32,041 nucleotides of DNA from CAZGMN01 sp964645765 (GTDB lineage: Bacteria; Acidobacteriota; Aminicenantia; Aminicenantales; Aminicenantaceae), in contig CAZYBE010000035.1 in the NCBI GenBank assembly GCA_964645765.1, positions 1 through 32,041 of the forward strand, read 5' to 3'. A model generated the notes under the pieces. That model saw only the letters and a list, made by a program, of their open reading frames with translations. It was not told the origin of the DNA and ran no database searches. Positions 16,431-22,480 of this stretch are shown here, piece by piece (position 1 is the stretch's first letter; every line of letters starts with the position of its first letter). A program made the translations under genes and the position numbers.

Positions 16431-17141
16431 CTATGGCAGGCCCTCTCTTCTCAGCCCTCCCAGGATGATCGTCCTGACACGGTCCCTGAGCACAGAGATG
16501 TTATTGCGCTCGAACCCTTCTACTGAAACTGGCTCGTGAAAAATAACCCTGATTTTGCCTTTTTTCGCAAAAAAAGAGCCTTTGGGCATAAGCTCATAAC
16601 TTCCATCTATGCTCACCGGAGCAACGGCGGCCTGGCTGCTTAAAGCCAGAAAAAATCCGCCTCGTTTGAAGGTCTGGGGCTTCCCATCCCGACTCCTTGT
16701 CCCTTCAGGAAAAATCAAGAAGGAGGACCCCTTCTCCTTCATCAACCTTGCCGCACGGTCTATGCTCTCTTTTCCTCCTTTCAGGGCCTTGCGGTCAACA
16801 GGCACAAAGCCAACCTGCCTCATGGCCTGCCCAATAATCGGAACTCTGAAGGCTTCTTTTTTGAGAAGAACTCTTACGGATTGAGGAATGAGCATGAAAA
16901 GCAAAGGGCCGTCGATTAAACTCAGGTGGTTGGACATGAAGACAAAGCGAGTGTCTTTCTTTATTCTATCTTCTCCGGAAACATCGAGATTTATTCCCAA
17001 AACCTTTTGTCCAAGGCGCAGAGCCCGCTTGCCTATCGAGATGATAGGCTGAGACCTTTTTATCAAATAGCAGAAGATAATAACAGGAACAAGGAGAAAT
17101 GATAAAAAGATGTAAATAGCTAATAGGACTATGGTTCGCAT
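16431..17141 (-). CDS. plsC: 1-acyl-sn-glycerol-3-phosphate acyltransferase (PlsC family)
   Basis: A 236-residue membrane protein that would acylate lysophosphatidic acid to phosphatidic acid. It has an N-terminal transmembrane segment (about 3-27), the catalytic NHX4D motif in SNHLSLIDGPLLF, the VPVDR block, and FPEGTRSRDGKPQTFKRG for glycerol-phosphate binding. All are intact and length is normal. No Shine-Dalgarno precedes the ATG; a TATAAT lies only 8 bases upstream, so the message may be leaderless. It sits between the pilin genes and gmhA, on the same strand. Confidence 0.9.
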   Translation of the reverse strand: MRTIVLLAIYIFLSFLLVPVIIFCYLIKRSQPIISIGKRALRLGQKVLGINLDVSGEDRIKKDTRFVFMSNHLSLIDGPLLFMLIPQSVRVLLKKEAFRVPIIGQAMRQVGFVPVDRKALKGGKESIDRAARLMKEKGSSFLIFPEGTRSRDGKPQTFKRGGFFLALSSQAAVAPVSIDGSYELMPKGSFFAKKGKIRVIFHEPVSVEGFERNNISVLRDRVRTIILGGLRREGLP

Positions 17142-17149
17142 TTTTCGAG

Positions 17150-17158
17150 ATTATAGCA
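17150..17158 (-). promoter_or_regulatory. Extended -10 promoter (TGCTATAAT) for plsC, probably leaderless
   Basis: On the minus strand TGC directly precedes a perfect TATAAT (17155 down to 17150), 8 bases before the plsC ATG. No good -35 box is seen, which extended -10 promoters tolerate. The box also lies in a small inverted repeat, CGAGAT/ATCTCG. Confidence 0.45.
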
Positions 17159-17238
17159 TATCTCGTTTAAGAAAGGGAGAAAGGCTGAAAATGGGAAAGG
17201 GTTATTCGTTGCTGGTCAGACTTTTATTTTTTTTTCAA

Positions 17239-17802
17239 TTATGTGCCGGATCCGCTGATCATTATCCTTGGAGCATGCAGCCATGATCCGTCGAAGTTGA
17301 TTAAATCATTCTTGAAGTCTTCCATGGAGGTTATCGAATAAAGCCCTGCAGCCATATTGGTTGGCTGATAAGTGTAAGTTACTGTTCCGCCATCTGCCTT
17401 GTCACTGCCCAAGGAAACGATTAAAAAGTCATCGCCTCCTAATCCCTCGGCTGGAATGCTGTAGACACCAGCGACAGAGGTTCCTGTATAGACCCTGAAA
17501 GGATTTCCCCATCTATCGTTTATGGGGCAGAATTTTATATAGGTTGGAGAAAGAGCTCTCACAAAATTGCTGCCAACAACAAGCGGACCTGCCTGATTCC
17601 CTGCGTCAGGAGCAGCGCCTGCATCAGTGGCGTAGGAGGCAACGGCAGTGGCGATGGTAACTATCTCTTTCATGGTTTGCTTCTGCTTGGCCTTCTGGAT
17701 GGACAACATAGCATTGGGAATGACCAGCGCGGCAAGGATGCCGACCACGGCCACTACGACAAGGAGTTCAATCAGCGTAAAGCCTTTATTTTGTTTTGCC
17801 AT
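17239..17802 (-). CDS. GspG-like type IV pilin/pseudopilin (third, divergent paralogue)
   Basis: A 187-residue prepilin. A short leader ends in G followed by FTLIELLVVVAVVGILAALVIPNA, the class III signal cut by prepilin peptidase, with Glu5 present. The rest is a GspG-like globular domain (INDRWGNPFRVYTG, DDFLIVSLGSDK, DGSWLHAPR). It is plainly a paralogue of the two identical pilins upstream: PIND-WG-PF, the LYSITSM segment and FDGSW all recur. It differs by an Ala/Gly-rich insert and a shorter tail. It lies beyond the terminator of its neighbour and has no sigma-54 site in its 110-base leader, only an AT-rich candidate sigma-70 promoter (TTTACA at 17844-17849, TATATA at 17820-17825). No clear Shine-Dalgarno. 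Confidence 0.88.
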   Translation of the reverse strand: MAKQNKGFTLIELLVVVAVVGILAALVIPNAMLSIQKAKQKQTMKEIVTIATAVASYATDAGAAPDAGNQAGPLVVGSNFVRALSPTYIKFCPINDRWGNPFRVYTGTSVAGVYSIPAEGLGGDDFLIVSLGSDKADGGTVTYTYQPTNMAAGLYSITSMEDFKNDLINFDGSWLHAPRIMISGSGT

Positions 17803-17916
17803 TTTATTTATTTAAATAATATATATATTCTTTTGTGTCATCTTGTAAAGTCTTTTTTTATTATCATTAAAATTTACGCTTATTTATCAATATTAAATCA
17901 ATAACCTCATAGCATG

Positions 17917-17955
17917 AAAAAGGGCGATGCACCGCTTTGATTCATCGCCCTTTTT
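17917..17955 (-). terminator. Hairpin terminator after the first identical pilin copy
   Basis: A perfect 13-base-pair stem (17917-17929 with 17943-17955) with a GGGCGATG core, a 13-base loop and A5/T5 ends, so it can work on either strand. It follows the pilin stop at 17998 on the minus strand. Confidence 0.85.
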
Positions 17956-17997
17956 CTCACACATGAAATAGGCTCCTTATCAGACTCCGATTCAGGA

Positions 17998-18528
17998 TCA
18001 TGTGCCTGTGGCGGCTGTGCGAGGAGCGCGAATCCAAGAGCCATCCCACTGGACCAAATCGTTGTCGAAGTGAGCCATTGTGCTGAGGATAAATAGCCCT
18101 CCATCAGGGTTATCAGCGCTGAAGGTAAAGCTTTCCTGCAGCTTGTTGCGGCCAAAAGAAGCAACAACAAAATCATCCGTGCCAGCGTCGCTGATACCAT
18201 ACACGTTAGCATTCGTACCGCACCAAACATTGAAGGGTGTACCCCACTGGTCGTTGATTGGCAGGACTTTAACATAGAACGGAGAAAGGCCAGTGTAAAA
18301 GACAGAGCCTGCGGCATATGTACCGTTTTGAGTGGGGGCAGCGCCGTTGTCAGTCACAAAGTCAGCCATGGCTGTGGAAATGACGGTGATATCCTTCATG
18401 GTGCTTTTCTGCTTCGCTTTCTGGATGGCGGTGATGGCATTAGGAATGAGAAGAGCAGCAAGAATTCCGATGATTGCCACGACGATCAGCAGCTCGATGA
18501 GGGTGAATCCTCTCACTTTTTTTAACAT
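17998..18528 (-). CDS. GspG-like type IV pilin, copy 1 (identical to the gene at 18962-19492)
   Basis: A 176-residue prepilin with a 7-residue basic leader (MLKKVRG) followed by the mature N-terminus FTLIELLIVVAIIGILAAL, the hydrophobic helix that packs in the pilus core. Glu5 is present. The globular part (about 60-176) carries PINDQWGTPFNVWCG, TDDFVVASFGRNK and WDGSWIRAPRTA, in the style of major pseudopilin GspG. It is translated from an AGGAGG 7 bases ahead of the ATG. A sigma-54 promoter lies about 75 bases upstream and a hairpin terminator follows. The protein and DNA are identical to the second copy. Being near pilB, pilT, pilC and pilSR, it is likely the major pilin or a pilin of this system. 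Confidence 0.93.
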   Translation of the reverse strand: MLKKVRGFTLIELLIVVAIIGILAALLIPNAITAIQKAKQKSTMKDITVISTAMADFVTDNGAAPTQNGTYAAGSVFYTGLSPFYVKVLPINDQWGTPFNVWCGTNANVYGISDAGTDDFVVASFGRNKLQESFTFSADNPDGGLFILSTMAHFDNDLVQWDGSWIRAPRTAATGT

Positions 18529-18542
18529 TTAAACCTCCTTTT

Positions 18543-18570
18543 TTGAGCGACTTTTCTAAGTCAACCTCAA
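18543..18570 (-). promoter_or_regulatory. Leader hairpin ahead of the pilin Shine-Dalgarno (copy 1)
   Basis: In the RNA, TTGAG pairs with CTCAA, and inside it GACTT pairs with AAGTC around an AGAA tetraloop. The outer stem ends just before the A-rich stretch and AGGAGG. It could affect mRNA stability or ribosome access. Identical in copy 2. Confidence 0.5.
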
Positions 18571-18599
18571 AATTTTTTCATTTTCGAGATATATTTAAT

Positions 18600-18616
18600 T
18601 GCAATTTATGTGCCAA
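18600..18616 (-). promoter_or_regulatory. Sigma-54 promoter of pilin copy 1
   Basis: On the minus strand the sequence is TTGGCACATAAATTGCA: the -24 box TGGCAC, five bases, and the -12 box TTGCA. This is a full match to the sigma-54 consensus. The start of transcription would be near 18589, leaving a leader of about 60 bases. Confidence 0.9.
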
Positions 18617-18694
18617 ATTGAATACTTTTTAATTTATTGATAATAAATAAATTAAATTGAAAAACTAGAAATTTTTATCAAAAAAAACGAATTT

Positions 18695-18712
18695 TTGTCA
18701 TAAAATTGACAA
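18695..18712 (-). promoter_or_regulatory. Upstream inverted repeat TTGTCA-N6-TGACAA, likely activator site (copy 1)
   Basis: A perfect 6-base inverted repeat centred about 115 bases upstream of the predicted start. That is where enhancer-binding activators of sigma-54 promoters usually bind. The geometry is kept in copy 2 although the surrounding sequence has drifted. Confidence 0.55.
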
Positions 18713-18881
18713 TTATTGTTATCAATTCCATGATCTCGGTTGACTTTCGGTATGAGGAAGTAAGCCAGGCCAAAAAGCCAGTTGATCTTTTCTTCTGAGG
18801 AAACAGGAAGGCTCCGGTTTTATTTGCCTTTCTTTTTCTCGTCAAAATTTGTATTCATCTCATAAAAAAACATTGTAAATG
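18713..18881. other. Spacer between the two pilin units
   Basis: AT-rich and without a credible gene. Up to about 18755 it is recognisably homologous to 19678-19722, which runs into the end of pilR. Beyond that I see no match and no further signals until the terminator at 18882. Confidence 0.5.
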
Positions 18882-18919
18882 AAAAAGGGCGATGCACCGC
18901 TTGTTGCATCGCCCTTTTT
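18882..18919 (-). terminator. Hairpin terminator after the second identical pilin copy
   Basis: A perfect 15-base-pair stem (18882-18896 with 18905-18919) with an 8-base loop and A5/T5 ends. It shares the GGGCGATG core with the copy 1 terminator. The loop differs and the stem is two pairs longer. Confidence 0.88.
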
Positions 18920-18961
18920 CTAAAACTTTGAATAGACTTCTTATCAGACTCCGATTCAGGA

Positions 18962-19492
18962 TCATGTGCCTGTGGCGGCTGTGCGAGGAGCGCGAATCCA
19001 AGAGCCATCCCACTGGACCAAATCGTTGTCGAAGTGAGCCATTGTGCTGAGGATAAATAGCCCTCCATCAGGGTTATCAGCGCTGAAGGTAAAGCTTTCC
19101 TGCAGCTTGTTGCGGCCAAAAGAAGCAACAACAAAATCATCCGTGCCAGCGTCGCTGATACCATACACGTTAGCATTCGTACCGCACCAAACATTGAAGG
19201 GTGTACCCCACTGGTCGTTGATTGGCAGGACTTTAACATAGAACGGAGAAAGGCCAGTGTAAAAGACAGAGCCTGCGGCATATGTACCGTTTTGAGTGGG
19301 GGCAGCGCCGTTGTCAGTCACAAAGTCAGCCATGGCTGTGGAAATGACGGTGATATCCTTCATGGTGCTTTTCTGCTTCGCTTTCTGGATGGCGGTGATG
19401 GCATTAGGAATGAGAAGAGCAGCAAGAATTCCGATGATTGCCACGACGATCAGCAGCTCGATGAGGGTGAATCCTCTCACTTTTTTTAACAT
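18962..19492 (-). CDS. GspG-like type IV pilin, copy 2 (identical to the gene at 17998-18528)
   Basis: The same 176-residue prepilin as copy 1, with no amino-acid or visible base difference: MLKKVRG leader, FTLIE mature start, hydrophobic helix, GspG-like globular domain. It is the copy nearest pilR (225 bases from its end) and so is the likely ancestral position. Its own sigma-54 promoter, leader hairpin and terminator make it an independent unit. Two identical genes with separate promoters would raise pilin dosage; the upstream activator region has three half-sites where copy 1 has two, so the two could be tuned differently. If the assembly is wrong here, the copies may be fewer or more than two. 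Confidence 0.93.
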   Translation of the reverse strand: MLKKVRGFTLIELLIVVAIIGILAALLIPNAITAIQKAKQKSTMKDITVISTAMADFVTDNGAAPTQNGTYAAGSVFYTGLSPFYVKVLPINDQWGTPFNVWCGTNANVYGISDAGTDDFVVASFGRNKLQESFTFSADNPDGGLFILSTMAHFDNDLVQWDGSWIRAPRTAATGT

Positions 19493-19506
19493 TTAAACCT
19501 CCTTTT

Positions 19507-19534
19507 TTGAGCGACTTTTCTAAGTCAACCTCAA
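19507..19534 (-). promoter_or_regulatory. Leader hairpin ahead of the pilin Shine-Dalgarno (copy 2)
   Basis: Identical to the copy 1 leader hairpin: outer TTGAG/CTCAA, inner GACTT/AAGTC, AGAA loop. Confidence 0.5.
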
Positions 19535-19563
19535 AATTTTTTCATTTTCGAGATATATTTAAT

Positions 19564-19580
19564 TGCAATTTATGTGCCAA
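19564..19580 (-). promoter_or_regulatory. Sigma-54 promoter of pilin copy 2
   Basis: The same TTGGCACATAAATTGCA as in copy 1, a full -24/-12 consensus match. The start would be near 19553. Confidence 0.9.
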
Positions 19581-19649
19581 ATTGAATACTTTTTAATTTA
19601 TTGATAATAAATAAATTAATTCGTTGACCTGGAAATATTCACCAAAAAA

Positions 19650-19677
19650 TGACAACTTTTTGTCGCAATTATGACAA
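19650..19677 (-). promoter_or_regulatory. Upstream activator-like half-sites (copy 2)
   Basis: Three half-sites read on the + strand: TGACAA (19650-19655), TTGTCG (19660-19665) and TGACAA (19672-19677). The last two keep the 6-base spacing of the copy 1 repeat, and the first two are 4 bases apart. The most likely binder is the NtrC-type regulator encoded just upstream, but that is inference. Confidence 0.5.
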
Positions 19678-19717
19678 TTTTTGTTATTTATTCCAGGACT
19701 CCGATTGACTATCTATA

Positions 19718-21085
19718 TCAGGAAGGCTTTAGGTTGTATTTATCTATTAGGTATCTCAGGGTGCGATAGCTGATCCCCAAAAGGGTCGCCGCTTTTCTGA
19801 GATTCCCGTCTGTCGTCTGACGCGCCTGTTTTATATAATTTTTTACAAGCATGTCGATGTGGTCATCAAGCTTGAAACCGGGCTCAAAAAGGTATGACGT
19901 ATCCGGCTTCTTTCGGGGAGAAAGCAGTTCTTCAGGAAGGCTCTCTCTTGTGATGATGTTCCTCTCCTCGATAGCTACAACTCTCTCTATGACATTCTCC
20001 AATTCCCTGACGTTTCCAGGCCAGTGATAAGACTCGAAGACATTCATCACCTCCGGTGCTATTCTCTTGGCCTTTGTCCCCATCTTATCGCAGTATTTTT
20101 TGAGGAAATGGGATACAAGAAGAGGCAGATCCTCCTTCTTCTTCCTCAAGGGCGGCATTTCGAAAGAGATGACGTTCAGCCTGTAGAAAAGGTCCTCCCG
20201 GAATTTGTTCTCCTCGATTTTTTTATTTAAATTCTGGTTGGTTGCGCCAATGATTCTGACATCAACCGGAAGCTCTCCTGTTCCGCCCACTCTTCTTATC
20301 TTCCTATCTTGAAGGGTCCGGAGGAGTTTCACCTGGGTGGCAGGAGACATCTCCCCAACTTCGTCCAGAAACAGCGTCCCTCCCTCGGCAACCTCAAACA
20401 TTCCCTCTTTATCAGCTATGGCGTCTGTGAATGACCCTTTCATATGACCGAAGAGCTCGCTCTCCAGAAGATGTTCCGGGAGAGCGCCGCAATTTATAGA
20501 GACAAAAGATTTCTCCCGGCGGGGGCTGAGAACATGGATGGCTCTGGCTGCCATCTCCTTCCCTGTCCCGCTTTCTCCTGTGATGAGAATAGTCGAGCCT
20601 GTGACAGCAATTTTCTCGATTAAACTGTATACTTCCATCATCCTTTTGCTCTTCCCCACAATATTCTCGAAATTGTATCTCTCCTTGAGCTCTTTTTTTA
20701 GCTCGATATTCTCTTTTTTCAACCTCCCCCTCTCCAGCGCCTGGGCGATGATAATCTTCAGCTCTTCCACATCAAAAGGCTTGAGAATATAATCCAACGC
20801 GCCGGCCTTCATGGCTTCTACCGCTTCTTTTATATTCCCGTAAGCTGTGACCATGATGACCGGCACGTCTGGCTTTTCCTTCTTGGCCTGCCGGAGAATC
20901 TCCATCCCGCTCTGCGATGGAAGCTTAATATCAGAAAGGACCAGGTCGAAATCCTGGCTTCTAAGCAATTCAAGAGCCCTGGGAGCAGAAATGGCCGTCT
21001 CGGCTTTATAACCTTCTTTTCTGAAGACGACCGTAAGAAGGTCGAGAATGCTTTTCTCGTCGTCGATAATGAGTATTTTTTCCGT
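19718..21085 (-). CDS. pilR: PilR: NtrC-family sigma-54-dependent response regulator, apparent ACG start
   Basis: About 455 residues in three parts. The receiver domain (1-115) has an acidic pocket in ILIIDDE, phosphoacceptor Asp52 in LVLSDIKLP, and DYILKPFD. The AAA+ domain (about 135-365) has Walker A GESGTGKE and GGTLFLDEVGE. The C-terminal Fis-type helix-turn-helix is AATLLGISYRTLRYLIDKY. The sigma-54 contact loop reads GSFTDA, not the usual GAFTGA. The frame is open through the receiver but contains no ATG, GTG or TTG before the late TTG at 20968, which would delete part of that domain. GGGAGG (21096-21091) stands 5 bases before ACG at 21085, giving a start of M-EKILIIDDE. It follows pilS by 18 bases and precedes two sigma-54 pilin promoters, its probable targets. 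Confidence 0.88.
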   Translation of the reverse strand, partial: TEKILIIDDEKSILDLLTVVFRKEGYKAETAISAPRALELLRSQDFDLVLSDIKLPSQSGMEILRQAKKEKPDVPVIMVTAYGNIKEAVEAMKAGALDYILKPFDVEELKIIIAQALERGRLKKENIELKKELKERYNFENIVGKSKRMMEVYSLIEKIAVTGSTILITGESGTGKEMAARAIHVLSPRREKSFVSINCGALPEHLLESELFGHMKGSFTDAIADKEGMFEVAEGGTLFLDEVGEMSPATQVKLLRTLQDRKIRRVGGTGELPVDVRIIGATNQNLNKKIEENKFREDLFYRLNVISFEMPPLRKKKEDLPLLVSHFLKKYCDKMGTKAKRIAPEVMNVFESYHWPGNVRELENVIERVVAIEERNIITRESLPEELLSPRKKPDTSYLFEPGFKLDDHIDMLVKNYIKQARQTTDGNLRKAATLLGISYRTLRYLIDKYNLKPS

Positions 21086-21103
21086 TTTGGCCTCCCTTCC
21101 TGA

Positions 21104-22417
21104 TTATTTTTGCCTTGCCTGCAATCGTCCAAAGCGCTCTAAGGGGAGGGTTATGACGACTTCAGTCCCCTTATTAGGCTCTGAGTTAATATTGATTCTT
21201 CCCTTATAATCATCAACAATCCGGCGAACAACGCTCAACCCGATCCCTCTTCCGTCCCCAAATCCTGAATAGAATGGATCGAAGGCCTTCTCCTTCTGCT
21301 CTTCGGTCATGCCTATTCCTGTATCGGCAATTCTCAGCTGGATTTTATCCCTTTTCACCTTCATGAAATCGACAGTCAGAGTTCCTCCGCCAGGCATGGC
21401 TCTGATGGCATTCTTGATAAGATTCCAGAAGAGCTGCTTAAACTGATTGCTGTTCCCGTAATAATTAATGGTTGTTGATTTGTAGTTCCCTTCAATCTGC
21501 ACTTTGCCATCGACCTCTCCGCTTCTGTGGAGCAGCGTAAGAGTTTCCTGCACGAGAGCAGAGAGGTCCACGGAGGAAAAGGCTTTCTGGACAGGGGAGG
21601 CGAGGTTCAGGAATTGCTCGATGGATTGGGATATTCTTTTTGATTCTCCGACGATGATGTTCATCAATTCCCGCTGCTCCCCACTCAGGTCTAATTCATC
21701 CTTCAAAACCTGGACAGAGCCTGAGATAGCGGCCAATGGATTCCTGATTTCATGAGCAAGCTGGGCTGAGACTTCTCCTGCCACTGCCAGCCTGTTCTTA
21801 ATTTCAAGCTCCTTTTGAGCCTGACGAAGGGCATTCCTTGTCTTCCGCAGGCTCTCAGTCAGATTGTTCATTAAAAGGGCAACCAGGAAAAAGACACTCC
21901 AGGCGATAAATATGTTGTTGATAACAAGACCCAAGGATATCCCCATAGTCTCAGAGTCAAAATAAGGAATGATTCTAAAATACATCAAATCCACGAGAAG
22001 ACCAAAAAATATGGCTGAAAGAGCTGCGGTGAGATAGGCGGCCCGCTTGGAAAGAACAATGCTGGCGGCAATGATGTCAAAAATATAAAGGAAATAAAAA
22101 GTCCCCTGTAAACCTCCGGAAAGGTAAACAAGGGCTGTGAGCAGGAGAAGGTCGAAGAAGATTTGAATGTAGACTTGAGCCACATAATACTTACCCAAAA
22201 GATAAAGCAAGATATAGGCGAAAGAAAGAAGGATGAAAGCAAGAAAAAGGAGGATTAAGTAGTAGAAAGGGTTAAGCGGCAGAAAGACTGATTTGCTGAG
22301 CTGGATGATGACGGCTGAAACGAGGAGGGAAGTGACAATGATAAAGCGGAGCGAAATCAGCCTCAGGATGTATTTTTTTTTTGTGTCTATCTCCTCTGAA
22401 TCGTATGTGTTAACCAT
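21104..22417 (-). CDS. pilS: PilS-like membrane sensor histidine kinase
   Basis: A 437-residue kinase. Residues about 18-185 contain about six transmembrane helices. A coiled linker (LTESLRKTRNALRQAQKELE) leads to the HisKA domain with the phosphorylated His in QLAHEIRNPLAAISGS. The ATPase domain follows with the N box NLIKNAIRAM, DTGIGM and GDGRGIGLSVV. There is no periplasmic sensor domain of any size, so the signal is likely in the membrane, as known for PilS of Pseudomonas, which senses pilin. It is encoded right before pilR and shares its transcript. The upstream pilC ends 63 bases away. Confidence 0.9.
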   Translation of the reverse strand: MVNTYDSEEIDTKKKYILRLISLRFIIVTSLLVSAVIIQLSKSVFLPLNPFYYLILLFLAFILLSFAYILLYLLGKYYVAQVYIQIFFDLLLLTALVYLSGGLQGTFYFLYIFDIIAASIVLSKRAAYLTAALSAIFFGLLVDLMYFRIIPYFDSETMGISLGLVINNIFIAWSVFFLVALLMNNLTESLRKTRNALRQAQKELEIKNRLAVAGEVSAQLAHEIRNPLAAISGSVQVLKDELDLSGEQRELMNIIVGESKRISQSIEQFLNLASPVQKAFSSVDLSALVQETLTLLHRSGEVDGKVQIEGNYKSTTINYYGNSNQFKQLFWNLIKNAIRAMPGGGTLTVDFMKVKRDKIQLRIADTGIGMTEEQKEKAFDPFYSGFGDGRGIGLSVVRRIVDDYKGRININSEPNKGTEVVITLPLERFGRLQARQK

Positions 22418-22480
22418 TTGCTTCTTTTATCATTCTCTCTTTTAAATTTGAAAAGAACTATCCTTTCTTTTCTTGTTTTC

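Larger units (their letters stand above)
17976..18655. repeat. Direct repeat copy 1: identical pilin gene plus promoter (about 680 bp)
   Basis: Identical by eye to 18940-19619 at a constant offset of 964 bases. It covers the end of the gene, the whole pilin coding sequence, the leader hairpin and the sigma-54 promoter. Both flanks continue as homologous but diverged sequence. Confidence 0.92.
18940..19619. repeat. Direct repeat copy 2: identical pilin gene plus promoter (about 680 bp)
   Basis: Partner of 17976-18655. The first mismatches outside the repeat are at 18939 and 19620. The flanks are homologous at roughly 70 percent. Confidence 0.92.

Noticed and set aside
18328..18532. Small + strand frames inside both pilin genes (also 19292-19496)
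   Set aside because: Antisense shadows, duplicated only because the pilin DNA is duplicated.
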